NCBI GenBank assembly: GCA_034440635.1
Contig: JAOTON010001141.1
Span: 655,001 to 719,000 of the forward strand
Source of the DNA: Lepas anatifera
Lineage: Eukaryota; Arthropoda; Thecostraca; Lepadidae
Direction of reading: 5' to 3'
DNA length: 64,000 nucleotides
The translations under genes were made by a program, and so were the position numbers. Under the pieces are notes generated by a model. That model searched no databases, was not told where the DNA came from, and was given only the letters and a program-made list of their open reading frames with translations. This document shows positions 21,201 through 34,836 of this stretch, one piece after another (the first letter of the stretch is position 1; each line of letters opens with the position of its first letter).

Positions 21201-24200
21201 CCGCTGCAGTCCTTGTCGTACATCTCGTCGCACCGCTCCACGCTAATTTTGTGCATTTCTATAGGACAGCCCATCTCGGAGGCCATCAGAATCTCCGACG
21301 AGACCACCTGTCCTGCCATCCGAATGGTGGCGTTTGAGGTCAGTGGCGCCAGAGGCATTCATAAGCGTCCGACAAACAAGTTTAAAGTAATATTTTAGAC
21401 GATGAAAGTAGTTACCCTTAAAATGTTGGTTCCGGGAAGTTTTTGGATTTCACAAAGTAATGAGCTTTTGAAAACATTTTAATTTATGTAATTTACCAAC
21501 TTTTTATATGCTGAAAATTGTAAAGTTTGCTACACTACTAAAGGTGCTTATTTTGCCGTGTTATGCTTTTAGTTAACCTTTTTCCGGCGGGGGCTATATT
21601 GCCCCCTCGGTTTTCAGATATTCCGAAACGGCTTGCGATGAACTTTGACTTCCTGACTTTTTAAAACTAGTACGGCGGTTTTTGAATTTTCAGATTATAT
21701 ATATACCAGGGCGGAGCTATGGCTGGGTTTTGGGGGGTTCTTCACAAACCAGTATTATCGTTGCGTGGGTTCTTTGTAAAGGAAGCCGTCTCTGCTGTCC
21801 TGATACCAGTTATATGGTTTTATTATATTTTTTTATGTGATATGATAGTGCATTCATTGTCACTTTTGTATTCATCAGGGGCGGTTCGCAGTTCAAAATG
21901 GGGGGAATGTTATCGAAGGACTAAACGTTAGTAAGTGAGAAGACTGCTTGAGCCGTGCCAGGGCGAATACAATTGGGTTGTGAAATTCAAATAGTTTAAC
22001 CCATTCTGATTGGGCGTGTCCGTCACTACACATTTTAAATGCATATTCCCGCCGGTATCCCGCCGCGACTCATATCGTTGTTATTGAAATGTGTTCATCC
22101 CCCCCCCCGACGGAGTCCTTGTCCGCCTATGTCCCCTTTCCCGGCTGCCATGGGGGGTAAATTGTCGAAATAATTTCACTGTCGGGGACTATATACTCGC
22201 TCCACTCGCTATTGTTGGTTGTTTTTACCCCTGTTTTACCTTCTGCTCCCCTGTGGTTTTTTTTTTATTTATTTATGTGTAAGATGCCGCGTTTCGGCTT
22301 CTATGCGTCAAACTTTTAGGTTGTATATTTCTCTGTCCTGGTCCTGGACTGCCATTGATTTCATTTTTGGTAACTCGATATGATTTTGGGTCATTATTTG
22401 TAAATCTGACTGTTTTGTGAAATCGTCACGGCAGGGTTTGGAACTAAATACACAAATTGTTTTTGCGCTTTTCCTAAATATTTGAATTTTTTTTTAAATA
22501 AGTTTGGTGGATTGCTTTGTTTTAAAGCCGGTTGTCGATCTTGGGGGCCGTTTCCCTGGAAATGGGCCGCCTGCGAAATGGTTAAGAAATCCTGCATAAA
22601 TATTTAAGGTTTATAGCAAAAATATTAAGAAAATGACTGCACTTTCCCCTGCATAAATCTTGCTTAACCAGTGTGCATCTTATAATGCGTTAATTTCCAA
22701 GGCATCAAATTTTACCTTCATATAAATTTGCATGGCTTTTTAAGTGTTCATTGCTATTTCCTAATGCTCCTACAACTTAGTGAACCAATATAATTGGGAT
22801 TTCTTACTTATTTTTGCGGCCTCTCTCTCTTGCTAAATTTAGAGCTAGGCTTATATGAAGTTAGCAATTCTACACAATGTTTTTCTATAGATATAAAAAT
22901 GAATCCAGACTGATGTACAGGTAGACATTTAGCTTATACACGCACTGCACCAATGATACGTCTTACAACTAGGGATTAGTGACGAAGATAAATCATGACT
23001 ATGATAATCACGAGACAAAAATATCTGGATCGAAGCTCAAACAACAAAGTCGTCAGTCCTTTACTCCATCGTTTGAATGTCATCACGCAGATTGAATGTG
23101 ACCACGCAGATCAGCAGGCTTCTCACCGAAGAAGACCAGCATGGCTGTGCGGTTTTTGCGGGAGGCCAGGCCGTCCTTGCCCTTCATCAGAATGCGACTG
23201 AGTTTGCGCGGACTGGGCCTGTCCTGTCCCGCCATCATGTAGACGCCGTCGGCGTAGGAGGGCGGGGTCTTCCGGGTCAGCCGCTGCTCTGCGGGTCACA
23301 CAGATCCGGTCAAGGTTACTTCGCCACTCATCCTAAGTCAGCCTCTCGCTACCGCGGCTTGTCGCGTCAGAATTCTCTGAACTTTATCGAAATATTTCTG
23401 ATTGCCCCTGACAAATACTCTTCTAATAATAGTAGTAGTGTGGCCAAAAGATAAAGATGAATTCATACTAAAAGAGACGATAAATCCAGCAGCTGCATCA
23501 AAATTTGTGTATATTGTCTACTTATCTAATGACCTGTTCAAATGATCTGCCAAAGGCATCGGACCTCTGTGAGCAACCGAGAAAAACTGCATGTCTGGAA
23601 AAAGCTTCCGTCATCAGAACGCATTGCAGATATTTATATCACAAGGCTAGAGTGAATGTTTCTGCGGCTTAGCTCCATTCGCGCAGCCTTGAGGTGCAGT
23701 ATGCCATTGTTCTCTCGCTTCTCGCGAAAATCTGGCGGGAAAGTGATTCAAAAGCAAACTCCTTCACCGTAACTGTCCAAGGTACGAGCCGAAATGTTTA
23801 ATGATCTGCTGTCTGTTGTGCCACGGGAGCCCAGGAGAATTGCCCGCCCCAGGTCTACCCACCACTGCCGGTGGGGCAGACAATCTAGCGCGGCGAAGCA
23901 TTGCCCATTGCGCTCATTTTTCATGGTTTTATGGCGAGCAATCGTCGTTACGGCTTGACGATTACTCTGAAGAACAGCCAACCATCATCAAGTATGTCAT
24001 ACTTCGCCCATGATGCAACGTCACAGACCTCCACATAAAGAATTTGACAAATTCCGAGCCTTTGTCCTGACGGAGACGATGCCTGCGGCTGTAAATGTCT
24101 CAGATTTTAATGCGTTGCATAACTTCCGCAAGACTAAAGATGGGAGCCTTGCCAAATGATCCATCGGTATCATTGATACCAAATTGCAGCAGCAAAAATG

Positions 24201-26474
24201 TACAATGGCATCTTACTCGTCCAGCATTGACGTCTTGAACCTGCGCTACGTCACAACCGTAAATAGATGGAGCTGTTCTGCGGGCCGTGGGACAGAGACC
24301 ACAACCGCACCAGCTTAGTAACAATCACACTGCGGAAGTAACAGCCGAGATCTGGCCGTGAACAAGCCTCGCACCGCTGGTTGGCTGCCCACTCCGATGT
24401 CTGAGCGGGGCAGTCGGTGCGAGCGGGACGGTCGGTCCGAGCGGGGCAGTCGGTCCGAGCGGGGCATTCGGTCCGAGCAGGACGTCGGTCAGTCCGAGCG
24501 GGGCAGTCGGTCCGAGCGGGGCAGTCGGTCCGAGCGGGACGGTCGGTCCGAGCGGGGCGGTCGGTCCGAGCGGGGCAGTCGGTCCGAGCGGGGCAGTCGG
24601 TCCGAGCAGGACGGTCAGTCCGAGCGGGGCAGTCGGTCCGAGCGGGGCAGTCGGTCCGAGCGGGACGGTCGGTCCGAGCGGGCCGGTCGGTCCGAGCGGG
24701 GCAGTCGGTCCGAGCGGGACGGTCGGTCCGAGCGGGCCGGTCGGTCTGAGCGGGGCAGTCGGTCCGAACGGGACGCTCGGTCCGAACGGGACGGTCGATC
24801 CGAGCGGAGCGGTCGGTCCGAGCGGAAGTCGCGATCTCCCCGCTCGACGGAGAGATCGCGACTCCCGCCGCTAGGCAGCCACCGGGAGTGCATCAGGGGA
24901 GATCGCGCCAGTTTTGTCGCTCTGACTGACTGATCATTCTGACTGATCTACGGTGTTCTGGAGCGAGCTCTGGTATCGGTAATTGATTAGCACGCGCACT
25001 GGACGAGGTATGATCATTTAGTGGATCGCATGTGCCTCCTCAAGTATAAAAGGTTTGCCTTGGGATTCTGCAGCACTCCAACTTCAAGATAATTTTGCGC
25101 CAAAGGGGAAGAGAAGTAAGGCAGGCTTGGGCTGGGGCCAGGTGTCAAGTTCTGCCTCTGGATGGGATTGACCTCGTGACCCTTTTGTATCCGGATCCAA
25201 GGCGCGCGCTAACCGACTGCGCCACCCAGACCCCTAAATATAGCATGTTTAACACTCGGACTGAGGAGCGGTCTGGCACTAACGCACACTGGGGGGAGGG
25301 GGGACTGGTAGGCCCTCTACCTAGGATCCCAAAAACCAAGGGGTAGGAAACGCCCGTTTGTGGATATGTGGGATCTATGGAAATATATATTATAGCCAAT
25401 TTTCATTGACCTAAGTCAATATCTCTACGGTCAAACGGGTCATAAAGGTATGATATTGTCCATGCTGGGAATCCATTAAGAAATGCCGTTATCATGAGGG
25501 GAAAGTCAGGACTCTACTTAAAGCGGACAATGGTCATAGAGGGAGGGCCCCAAATAACATTTCCTGAATATCTTGTGTCACAGTCAGTCAGGTTCATTGA
25601 CCTATGACGTCACAGTATGATATATTCCATTCAATGCACACTGAACTTGCACTATAGAAACAGTTGGGCGAGAAATGGGGATTGACCTTGATCCATGACC
25701 CTTGAACTTGAGCTTTAAGCATGAATGACCTTTACATTGAGTCACTTTAAATATGACTTCATAGCATAATGACGTCATAATGGGTAACTCTATTTGACCG
25801 GAAACATTGGGGGAAATGACTATGGAAGTGCTGGTTCGACCTTGACCGTCAAATTTGACCTTGAACTTCATGTGAGGCTGCCTCGACATATCATCTCGTT
25901 TATGTCATTGCTCGATGACGTCTTGTTTTTGTGGAAGTCACCTCTCGGATTCCAACGCAGGCAAACTGGTTCGACCACGCGCTTGTGGCGAATATGAAAA
26001 TAAGATAATCAAAATATAGGCCTGGCTTTGAAAGTCTAAAACTAACAAAAAATTCGAAAAAATGTGCAATATTTCACCGATCGACGTGCCATTGAATTCT
26101 CTCTAATGTAGTCAAATGACGCTTTCTGCCTAACAGGTTCTCCAGCTGCCTCGGAAAAACAGTTCGGATGGGGGAGGGGCTCCAAACCTCCCGCTCCAGT
26201 GCGTGCGTTAATAGAAACTGGAAATTGAAAGCTTGCACATCGATCAACATATCATCGAAAACCTATTCTTAATAGTTTTCCCTGCACTGAAGAGGCCAAA
26301 GAATCAGATGGATTTTAACCGATATTCTAGGATGAAGGCTACTATTTTCAGGGATAGATGTATCAACAATTACGAAAAAATTGTATTACATGTGCGATAC
26401 TCCATACAATAATTTCTAGAATCCCATCAACCCTCTCCGTCTCCGTCTCCGTCTCCGTCTCCGTCTCCGTCTCC

Positions 26475-26511
<37 letters not shown>

Positions 26512-27062
26512 ACTCTCTCTGACACTCTCTCTCTCTGACACTCTCTCTCTCTGACACTCTCTCTGACACTCTCTCTCTCTCACTCTCTCTCTGACACTCC
26601 TCTCTCTCTCTCTCTGACACTCCTCTCTCTCTCTCTCTTTTTCTCTCTGACACTCCCTCTCTCTGACACTCTCTCTCTCTGACACTCCTCTCTCTCTCAC
26701 TCTCTCTCTCTCACTCTCTATCTCTCTCTCACTCTCTCTCTCTCTCACTCTCTCTCACTCTCTCACTCTCTCACTCTCTCTCTCACTCTCTCTCTCACTC
26801 TCTCTCACTCTCTCTCTCACTCTCTCTCTCACTCTCTCACTCTCTCTCACTCTCTCTCACTCTCTCTCTCACTCTCTCTCACTCTCTCTCTCTCACTCTC
26901 TCTCTCTCACTCTCTCTCACTCTCTCTCTATCTCTCACTCTCTCTCACTCTCTCTCTCACTCTCTCTCTCTCTCTCACTCTCTCGCTCACTCTCGCTCAC
27001 TCTCTCTCACTCTCTCTCATTCTCTCTCACTCTCTCTCACTCTCTCACTCTCTCACTCTCTC

Positions 27063-27115
<53 letters not shown>

Positions 27116-30100
27116 GCCTGTGGTTAGCCCGACTTCAGCAGCCAACTCAGCAGACAGAAAAGCAGAAGTGCCAGTCACGCGGGTCGGCGCTTTGTCACCA
27201 TACTGAGTCTGAAGACACATTGTTCAATACCGCATCGCATTAGAGCCACGGGAGGTGAAGAATCAGAGGTACCAAAATCTGGAACAAAGAACTTCAGACT
27301 TACTAAAGCTGCTTCGAAGGAAACTTGCGATGGGTTGCCCCGGTTTGGATGTGTAACCTAGAAAAAATGACGCGAATGACCCAGCCAGGTCTTTATCTAG
27401 TCCTTGCACGTACAGCTATCGGTTTTTTGCTTGTGGGCTACACTTAAATTGTCAGCTCGCGGTCCCAAGTTTATTGTCAGTTCTTTAGCACTGGGCGTGC
27501 CCCCGAAAACGGGGCCAATTGCGTTCGTGGCTGTCTATACCGCTCCATTTGTGATCACGTCAAGGTGTGATAATCGCTCCTCTGCTGCTGAGTTTTATGG
27601 GGCGTGCGGGTGACCTGTTAGCCAATGAAAATGGAAAAGGAGCAGACCGATATAGAGGGAACTGATCACTAGACAGGCAATGCCTATATCATTCAATGCG
27701 TATTCATAGCATCATATGTATTATTTTAAGTTCATGAATCCGTGTGTTTTAGTATGTGGGTCGTTCCACATTTTCTTACTGTTTGCCGCAGGCCAATGAA
27801 ATAACACTCTGAAGTGGATTCGTATCTGATAAATCCAAAAATGAATCTGTGTGATGCGCAACACACTTAGCTGGGAAAAGGTGTTATTATGCGAGCATTA
27901 TCCGTGAAGAAAACGTTACTGTCTCAAATCTTCATAATCTAGTGATAATCACTGCGTGAAAAAACAAGCAATCTGCTGAAGCAAAGTGCAGCCTGTCTAT
28001 ATCAGGTGTCTGAGGCGTTTCAGAAAACAAACATGTTCGTTGAAAGCACATGAACGCTACTTATTTGTAACATCGGTTGCAGTGACTAATGATATATTTG
28101 AAACAAAATCTTTGCAGGCTCAGGTCGGAAAAGTTGAGGAATGTATAAATTGGGAAGCAATCAAGTAGTTATTTTTCTTTCAGCTATGAATAACAAAAAT
28201 CAGGTGAGTTGAAATATCTAATGCATCATAAATATGCTCACCTATTTCTTTTTTTCGTTATCTAACTGCATCTTGACCAAAACAACCCTAGATCTGGCCT
28301 ATAACCACAACCATTTTGCATAGAACAGAAAGATAGAGCATCTATTTAAAGATCAAAACATTTAGCATTAAAAATAATCCCACTTGACCAAATGAAGCAC
28401 AATATAAAAGTAAATCAATCGACTGCGTTGTTAACAAGCCTTCGATGCATCAGAAATTGTTATTTCTTATTCATCAGTATTAACCTGCAACATTTTAATT
28501 GGCCAGCTGCTGGATTCAGAAAAATAATCCAGAGCATAAAAGCAGACAGATATCTTTCGCCACTAACGACTTTCTCGACAAAACTTAAGAACGCAAGAAA
28601 ATACACACAATACTTCAACCAATCAGAGCGCAGCTTTACACCACCTGGCCAGCAGCATTTATCGCCTGGGGCGATGCTGAGCAGCGGTCGCTCCAGCATC
28701 ACCTCTGATCTTTACCGCTAAACTCTGACCTCTACCGCAGAACTCTGACGTCTGACAACTGTCTCGTTTGAATAACATGAAAACTAAAACATGCACAAGC
28801 TCTCGAGAGTTCAAAGAGAAGGAAAAAGGTAAATGGGGAGAAGTTCGATTGCAGGACGCAAAATCGATAATAAAACTATGAACATAACTTTATATTAATG
28901 TCATTATCGTTTAAGAACAAATTCTAGGCGAAATTACCCAAGTTTAAGGCATGAAGTGGGTACACTCAGTGAAACCGGGCGGCATGCTAACGCATTCGAG
29001 TGAAGATACTTAACACGCGCATTGACGGGGGTCTGAGCCACCTTCGCATTGACGGGGCGGGCGGGTACCCGCCCCCCTAAGATCTCGAGAACCACGGTAG
29101 GTAGCGAAAAACGGTAAACGGCGTTGGGCTGCCCATCCACTTTTCCATCGAAAACATTTGAACCATTTTTTTGTCAGGTCACATTTAAGGTCACGAGAGG
29201 TCAAAACATGCCCGTCATAGGGATAACATGTAAAATTCAGTTTTTCGGGCATTACATCTGAACAAGTAAAGATAGAGCAAAACGACTTAAACTATATGAA
29301 TCCTCTTAGCAAGCCGAATCGAATGATATATAATTTGACCTTGCTAGGTCAAATCAAGGATTTGACCTGACCTGAGGTCACGTCAGGGTCAAATTATATA
29401 AAATGCATATCATTAGAACCGCAAAGCCCAGGCGAGTCTAATGCAGCTAAAATAAATGCTCTATTACCATCCGTTATTGAGTTATTTCGTAAAAACCATT
29501 TTTCCCATGTATTTCCAATGGAGAGGTCATGCGTCGTACCTGACCTTAGGTCATCGATATCAAAAATACCGGAACATATTTTAGAGAACTCGGTGGGGCC
29601 ATTATGTGATATGAGTTTCAATCGGATAAGTTCACCCTGCTTCGACTTATGCTATCTTAAACTTTTTTTGAGGTCGGGTCACTTGACCTGTACTGGTGAC
29701 CTGACCTGAGATGACCTAACCTTAAAATTTTTACAGAAGTTGTAAAAATGATGAGGGAAAAGGTATACCAAGTACGGCGGCGCTACGCGCCGCCGTTTTT
29801 CTACTATCTCCGAAAAACCCGAGGGGGCGGGTACCCGCCCCCCGTCAATGCGCGTGTTAATCAATTCAACAAATCCCGGCACTTATATATGATTTTAGTC
29901 TCTGCAGACTACTCAGTGGTAAGAAAGGCGAGCCCTGGACGGTTGAAAATAACAGGAGACGCATTCGTCAAGTTCTGGGCACCATTCTTGCATAAACGCT
30001 GGTGCGCGCACATAAGAAGTGCGGATTTGTCCCAGGCAGACTAATGCGAGCGGAACCTGGCTTTTTGCTGCTGACCAGTATTTGTTGCTAATGGGGGCTG

Positions 30101-30691
30101 GGTGCTGTCATCGATATCGCAACAGCTCGGGCCAGAAATGCTGGTGGAGAAGCCTGGCATGCTATTCTGCTCGTCGCTGTCTACTAGTCTAAATCGGAAG
30201 CTAAAAGCAGACGAAATACAAGCTGGCTAAATTGACGCATAGTCTTTATGATAAAAACTCAGGGTTTTTAGTGCTAGAGCATAATTTTACATTACTGGAA
30301 ACTGACAGAAGGATATGGATTAACTGTAAGCATGGCACGGAATAAGAGGTATGCATGGGACGGAACATTGGGTGGAAATCATGGAGCGGAATTGAATGAG
30401 GCGGGATATTAAGTTTCCATTCGATACAGGACGAAGCTGGACAATTTTCAAGAAACATCATAGAATACAGTGAAATGGAACTGGTGTGGCTGCTTGTTGG
30501 CTGCGTTCTCTGGGCCTGGACCAGACGGGACAGACTATAGAAGATCGGAATAGAATGGATGCTAAAATGGCGACCCATGCTAACCTCCAATCGACAGCAG
30601 CGGTAATGCTTAATAGGGATTACAGTGTAATGCACCGTCAGTACATGCAACTCTCTCTCTCTCTCTTTCTTTCTCTCCCTCCCCCTTCTCT

Positions 30692-30724
<33 letters not shown>

Positions 30725-33700
30725 CTCTCTTTCTTTGTTCTCACTTGGCGTCTGTTCCCCTGCTGGATATTGAGCACTGAATGAAGATGTACTCACGGGT
30801 GGAGCCCCAGTCCGGGTAGGCCATATTGTTGTACCATCCATCGTAGCGCTGCTTTTCTACCCGAGTTGGTCGATGCTCCTGACCTGGGGAATAAACGCCG
30901 GTTAGATCGTGGTTACTGCAGTCTAACATATATTTTGTGAGGTTTCCTACCCTTTTACTAAGAATATTCATCCTGGGGCTTTATTACAGGGGTATTGATA
31001 GCGTATGATTTCGGTCACCCTCACACAGTGATGGACAGTCTTCCAGGATGCATGAAATGCTGGTATGCTAAACAATGCGCGAGAATTCTTCTCCAAATAT
31101 CATAAGATAGGGCTAGCTTAAAAGTCTTGAGTAATAATCACTATTTTTCTATCATAAGTGGCATGTCTCAAAGCTGGTGTTCAGTGTCAATTTAAAGAAC
31201 GTCGTTGATAGCCCTTCGCTCCGCCAACTAATTCATCCGTATATACCTATTGATCTTATTTACTTCAATCACGACTAAAACATGTTCTCCGACCAATTTT
31301 TCATGAATTCCAAGGAAAGCAGGCAGTAGTTTATAAGAGTGCGTTTGCACCGTGCAAGGCTGCTGCACCCCTTTTAACTACTCTCGCCTTCCGACATATT
31401 TTCAGGTAAATCGAGCATAGGTCAAAGCTCATGAGAACACCTTAGGCAGTGGTGCTGTACTTCATACTTGACAAACCTTGCAGCCATTGAATGTATAATT
31501 CTGAATGAAAGCCTCGAATATGAGACCATTCATCGAGGCTGAATTAACGATACATAAGTCATAAGTAATAATATCGTCCTCAGATAGAATGCTTTCCCGT
31601 GTTTTATATTTCTGTATCATTTTGGTACGCTTAAATGGAAATTCACACTCCTGAATTGTTACAAGCTAAATTCAGCAAAGTGACAAAAGATAGACCACAT
31701 TTTCTCTCTGAGCAAATACTGAAACAATTTTTACCAAAATTGGCACCTCTGATTTCAACTCGCAAAGATCTTTTACAGCTAAGGTGGCCCAGGAGTGAGG
31801 ACTGGTATCGTATCTATGACAAATCCATATTCTTAACAACTAAGGTGGTGGTCCAGGAGAAACCTTGGCATCCCATCTATGAAAAATCCACCCAAACTGA
31901 ACAACCATCACAATTCATCAACAAGTCAAATAAGCCGGCGTATGTTAGCAACTCGATTTGAGGTCTTGGCTCACCATAGGGGTAATAATTAATTTGTCTG
32001 ATCATCTATTGCCTACATGAAAATTCTGAAGAAGGACTGTGCCCAAATATATACATAATAACGGTGAAATTGTCATATTGTATATCCAGGATTCGATGTG
32101 AAAGGTCCATCAACAACTTATAAACTTGCCATCGTGCTAATCGGCACAGTTCTTCAAAACTGGTCGATTCGCTGAATTCGGCAAATCATTCACCAAAGAA
32201 AGATCCGGTGACTCGAAAAAAATCAGAAAGCCTGTCATTCATTTAGCTTTGACTGGTACCTAGAATAGTGAAAAATCGCTAATAGCGCTATTGTCCTGAT
32301 GCTATATCACCGAGCATATTCACTTAATTTTGCGTGGCTAGACTCGGACCACGATTGAATCTGAGGGATTCTAGAATCTGGAATGCTGCCAAAAACTCGA
32401 CCGTTGATAAAGCGTGATGGGGTTTCAACCTCCCACACGCTATTTCACCACAACGGCTGAGTTCTTGGATCAATACAAAATATCGATTCGATGGTGTTTT
32501 GGCATGCTTCAATCACATGCCTACCTCAGTTCAAATGTCACCGTATCTTCAAGCTTGAAATCCTGTGAGCCTGCCTGATCAACTCGGAGGAAAAGTTAAG
32601 CGTTTGGAAAGGTTTGCGGTAAGGAAGACGGAGGCAAGGTTTTTTCCTCGTTTATCGAGAGCAATGGATACATGGTTGGATGCAGGCGCCGCCTCAAAGG
32701 TGTTATTGTGCTGGAAAACAGACGTGCGAAACTCAGACTCATAATTCAAAATGCAGTCGGAAAGATCTTCGCATTAACTTTAACGTGAATGCAGCATGTT
32801 CATAAGGGAAATAAGTAAGATAGCCACGAGATAAGGCGTACCGCAAGCTCCTTGCCTATACTTTCCCTAATTCTAGAACTCTGTGCTTGCAGAGTAATAG
32901 CATGCGGAAATCTACCCCACGGAACGGGCGCGAGCACCAGCTGTCACTGAACAGCTGGCAGCGGCCGTTGGAAGCAGGCGAGGGAGGGTGTGAAAGAAGT
33001 GCGTTCAAAAAGAAGTGCGTTCATGAAACGCTGTGGCTCTGTAAGATGCAAGTTCTGAGAGAGAGGATGTATGAAGCCAGGAGATTTTCTGTATGAACTA
33101 GATAATTGATTGCTAAGTTTATATCCCAGGAAGCTTCTATACTCCTTTTAATAAAAAATGCAGTATTTTTCAAGTTTTACACCTGAATTTCTCGCTGTTC
33201 CAAGTTGATACAAGCTCAATCGATAAACAGCACTGTAAACAACATTATTTCAAGTGGCCCGGGTACCAGGGGAAGTTTTCCAAGAGAAGCCAAGGTGGCC
33301 TCTGTTATCAGTGGTAATAAAATTTACTTTCCCCGATTCCCAACAGCTGTGAAATTGTTTGAAATAATGAAAACAAGCAAATACCCGCACGCATGAAACA
33401 GCAGTTTAAGTCCACAAAACACGGAATGCACATAAACATAAGCTTCTCTCTACATTTCCAAAATTATAGTCGTAAGGCTGGAATGAAATAAGAGAGGAAG
33501 AAAAAGAGAGCCAGATAGAGGGCAACGAGGCAGAGATTACACCATCACAAAATTCGTAAACACGTATTACAATCCAAGGCTGCAACAAGCAAGGCAAGTG
33601 CTTTTGATACAGAATAGCGACCAATAAAAGAACACATCACTATCCTACATAAGTTGTGAGACCGGCCTCCGCCACCACTCTGCACTGTGACGGCTCTGGT

Positions 33701-34804
33701 CGGCACCGTTCGTGGGCGGTCCGGGAGCTTTCTCTGCTGCGTCGACATCATCCCACGCAACGGACGGCCGAGGCGAAAAAATTGAACGCTGCCACTTACT
33801 CCGCAGATTTTTTAGATGATTCTCAAGTAACCCAAAAAAGTTCAATAACTTCCGAGATCAAAGTACGAGGAAGGACATTCAGAACAGGCAGGCAGACGCA
33901 GGACTCTCGAAATGTCTCTCCATCGGGGTGTCGCCAGTCTCCGTCTGGACACTGAGGGTATTTTCACTGCCGTTTTCGGATTCCCGCTCTGTGTGCCGCT
34001 AACCGCCTGCCCAGAGCCTCGCGGATTGTTGGATACGCTGATGACGTCACCCAGATGGTGACGTCACTAGCTGCAGTGCAGAGAAGTCGATACATGTTGC
34101 GTCAGAGAGGCTGGGAAATTTGCATGTTAGGTTACTGATCTCAACTCCTACATCTAACAAGGAATATGCACACCAGACACCTTCCATTTATGCTGCGGTC
34201 ACCTAAACTGCCCAAGAATGGAGGGTGTTGTAAAACAGATTAGAGCTAATCGTTGTCCATACAGTAAGTGGGTCATCGTGAGTGCTGACCTTCGTAGTAT
34301 GACCAATACAAAAGCCGGTCCCACCGGCCACCATCCCCTGGGCTTCAAATCAGTGGTCAATCTATCCATTGTGATTTTTCAAGCCAACTCGCTGTGGTGT
34401 GTGCGAGTAGTCAAAGCACTGGTGTGAAGACATTAGGGACATCTTGGAATGACAGCTCCTAAACGCAAATTAGCATCTCACTCGAGCTATTGAGCTTTAC
34501 GACATTACCAGAGGGCCTGTATGTAAGGTTTACTCCGCCATACTTGATTGTATTGCCCTAGTGGATGAAGCTATGTCTGTGCTCCTGGAAGTTGATATTA
34601 GCAAGACACCGGTATACGCAGCGCAAGTCCGGTCAAGGTCATATCAGGTTATCTATCTTCCATGTCGAACATTATGCAGTTGACAAAATCCACTGGAAGG
34701 TTGAAATAAGCAGCCATTTTGATATAATTTCTCCTTAATGTAGTTCCGGACGTTCTTTTTCTAATCGCACTTGCGCCTCCCCTCTCCATCTCTCTCAATA
34801 TCTC

Positions 34805-34836
<32 letters not shown>

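Noticed and set aside
24358..24933. 191-codon Ser/Arg-rich frame resembling an RS domain
   Set aside because: The 18-bp repeat is a multiple of three, so stop-free frames appear on both strands automatically.
25160..25231. Possible functional tRNA gene on the minus strand
   Set aside because: Same reasoning: good internal promoter boxes but no convincing cloverleaf.
26363..26748. Arg/Glu-rich frames on the minus strand
   Set aside because: They are a direct translation of the CT microsatellite.
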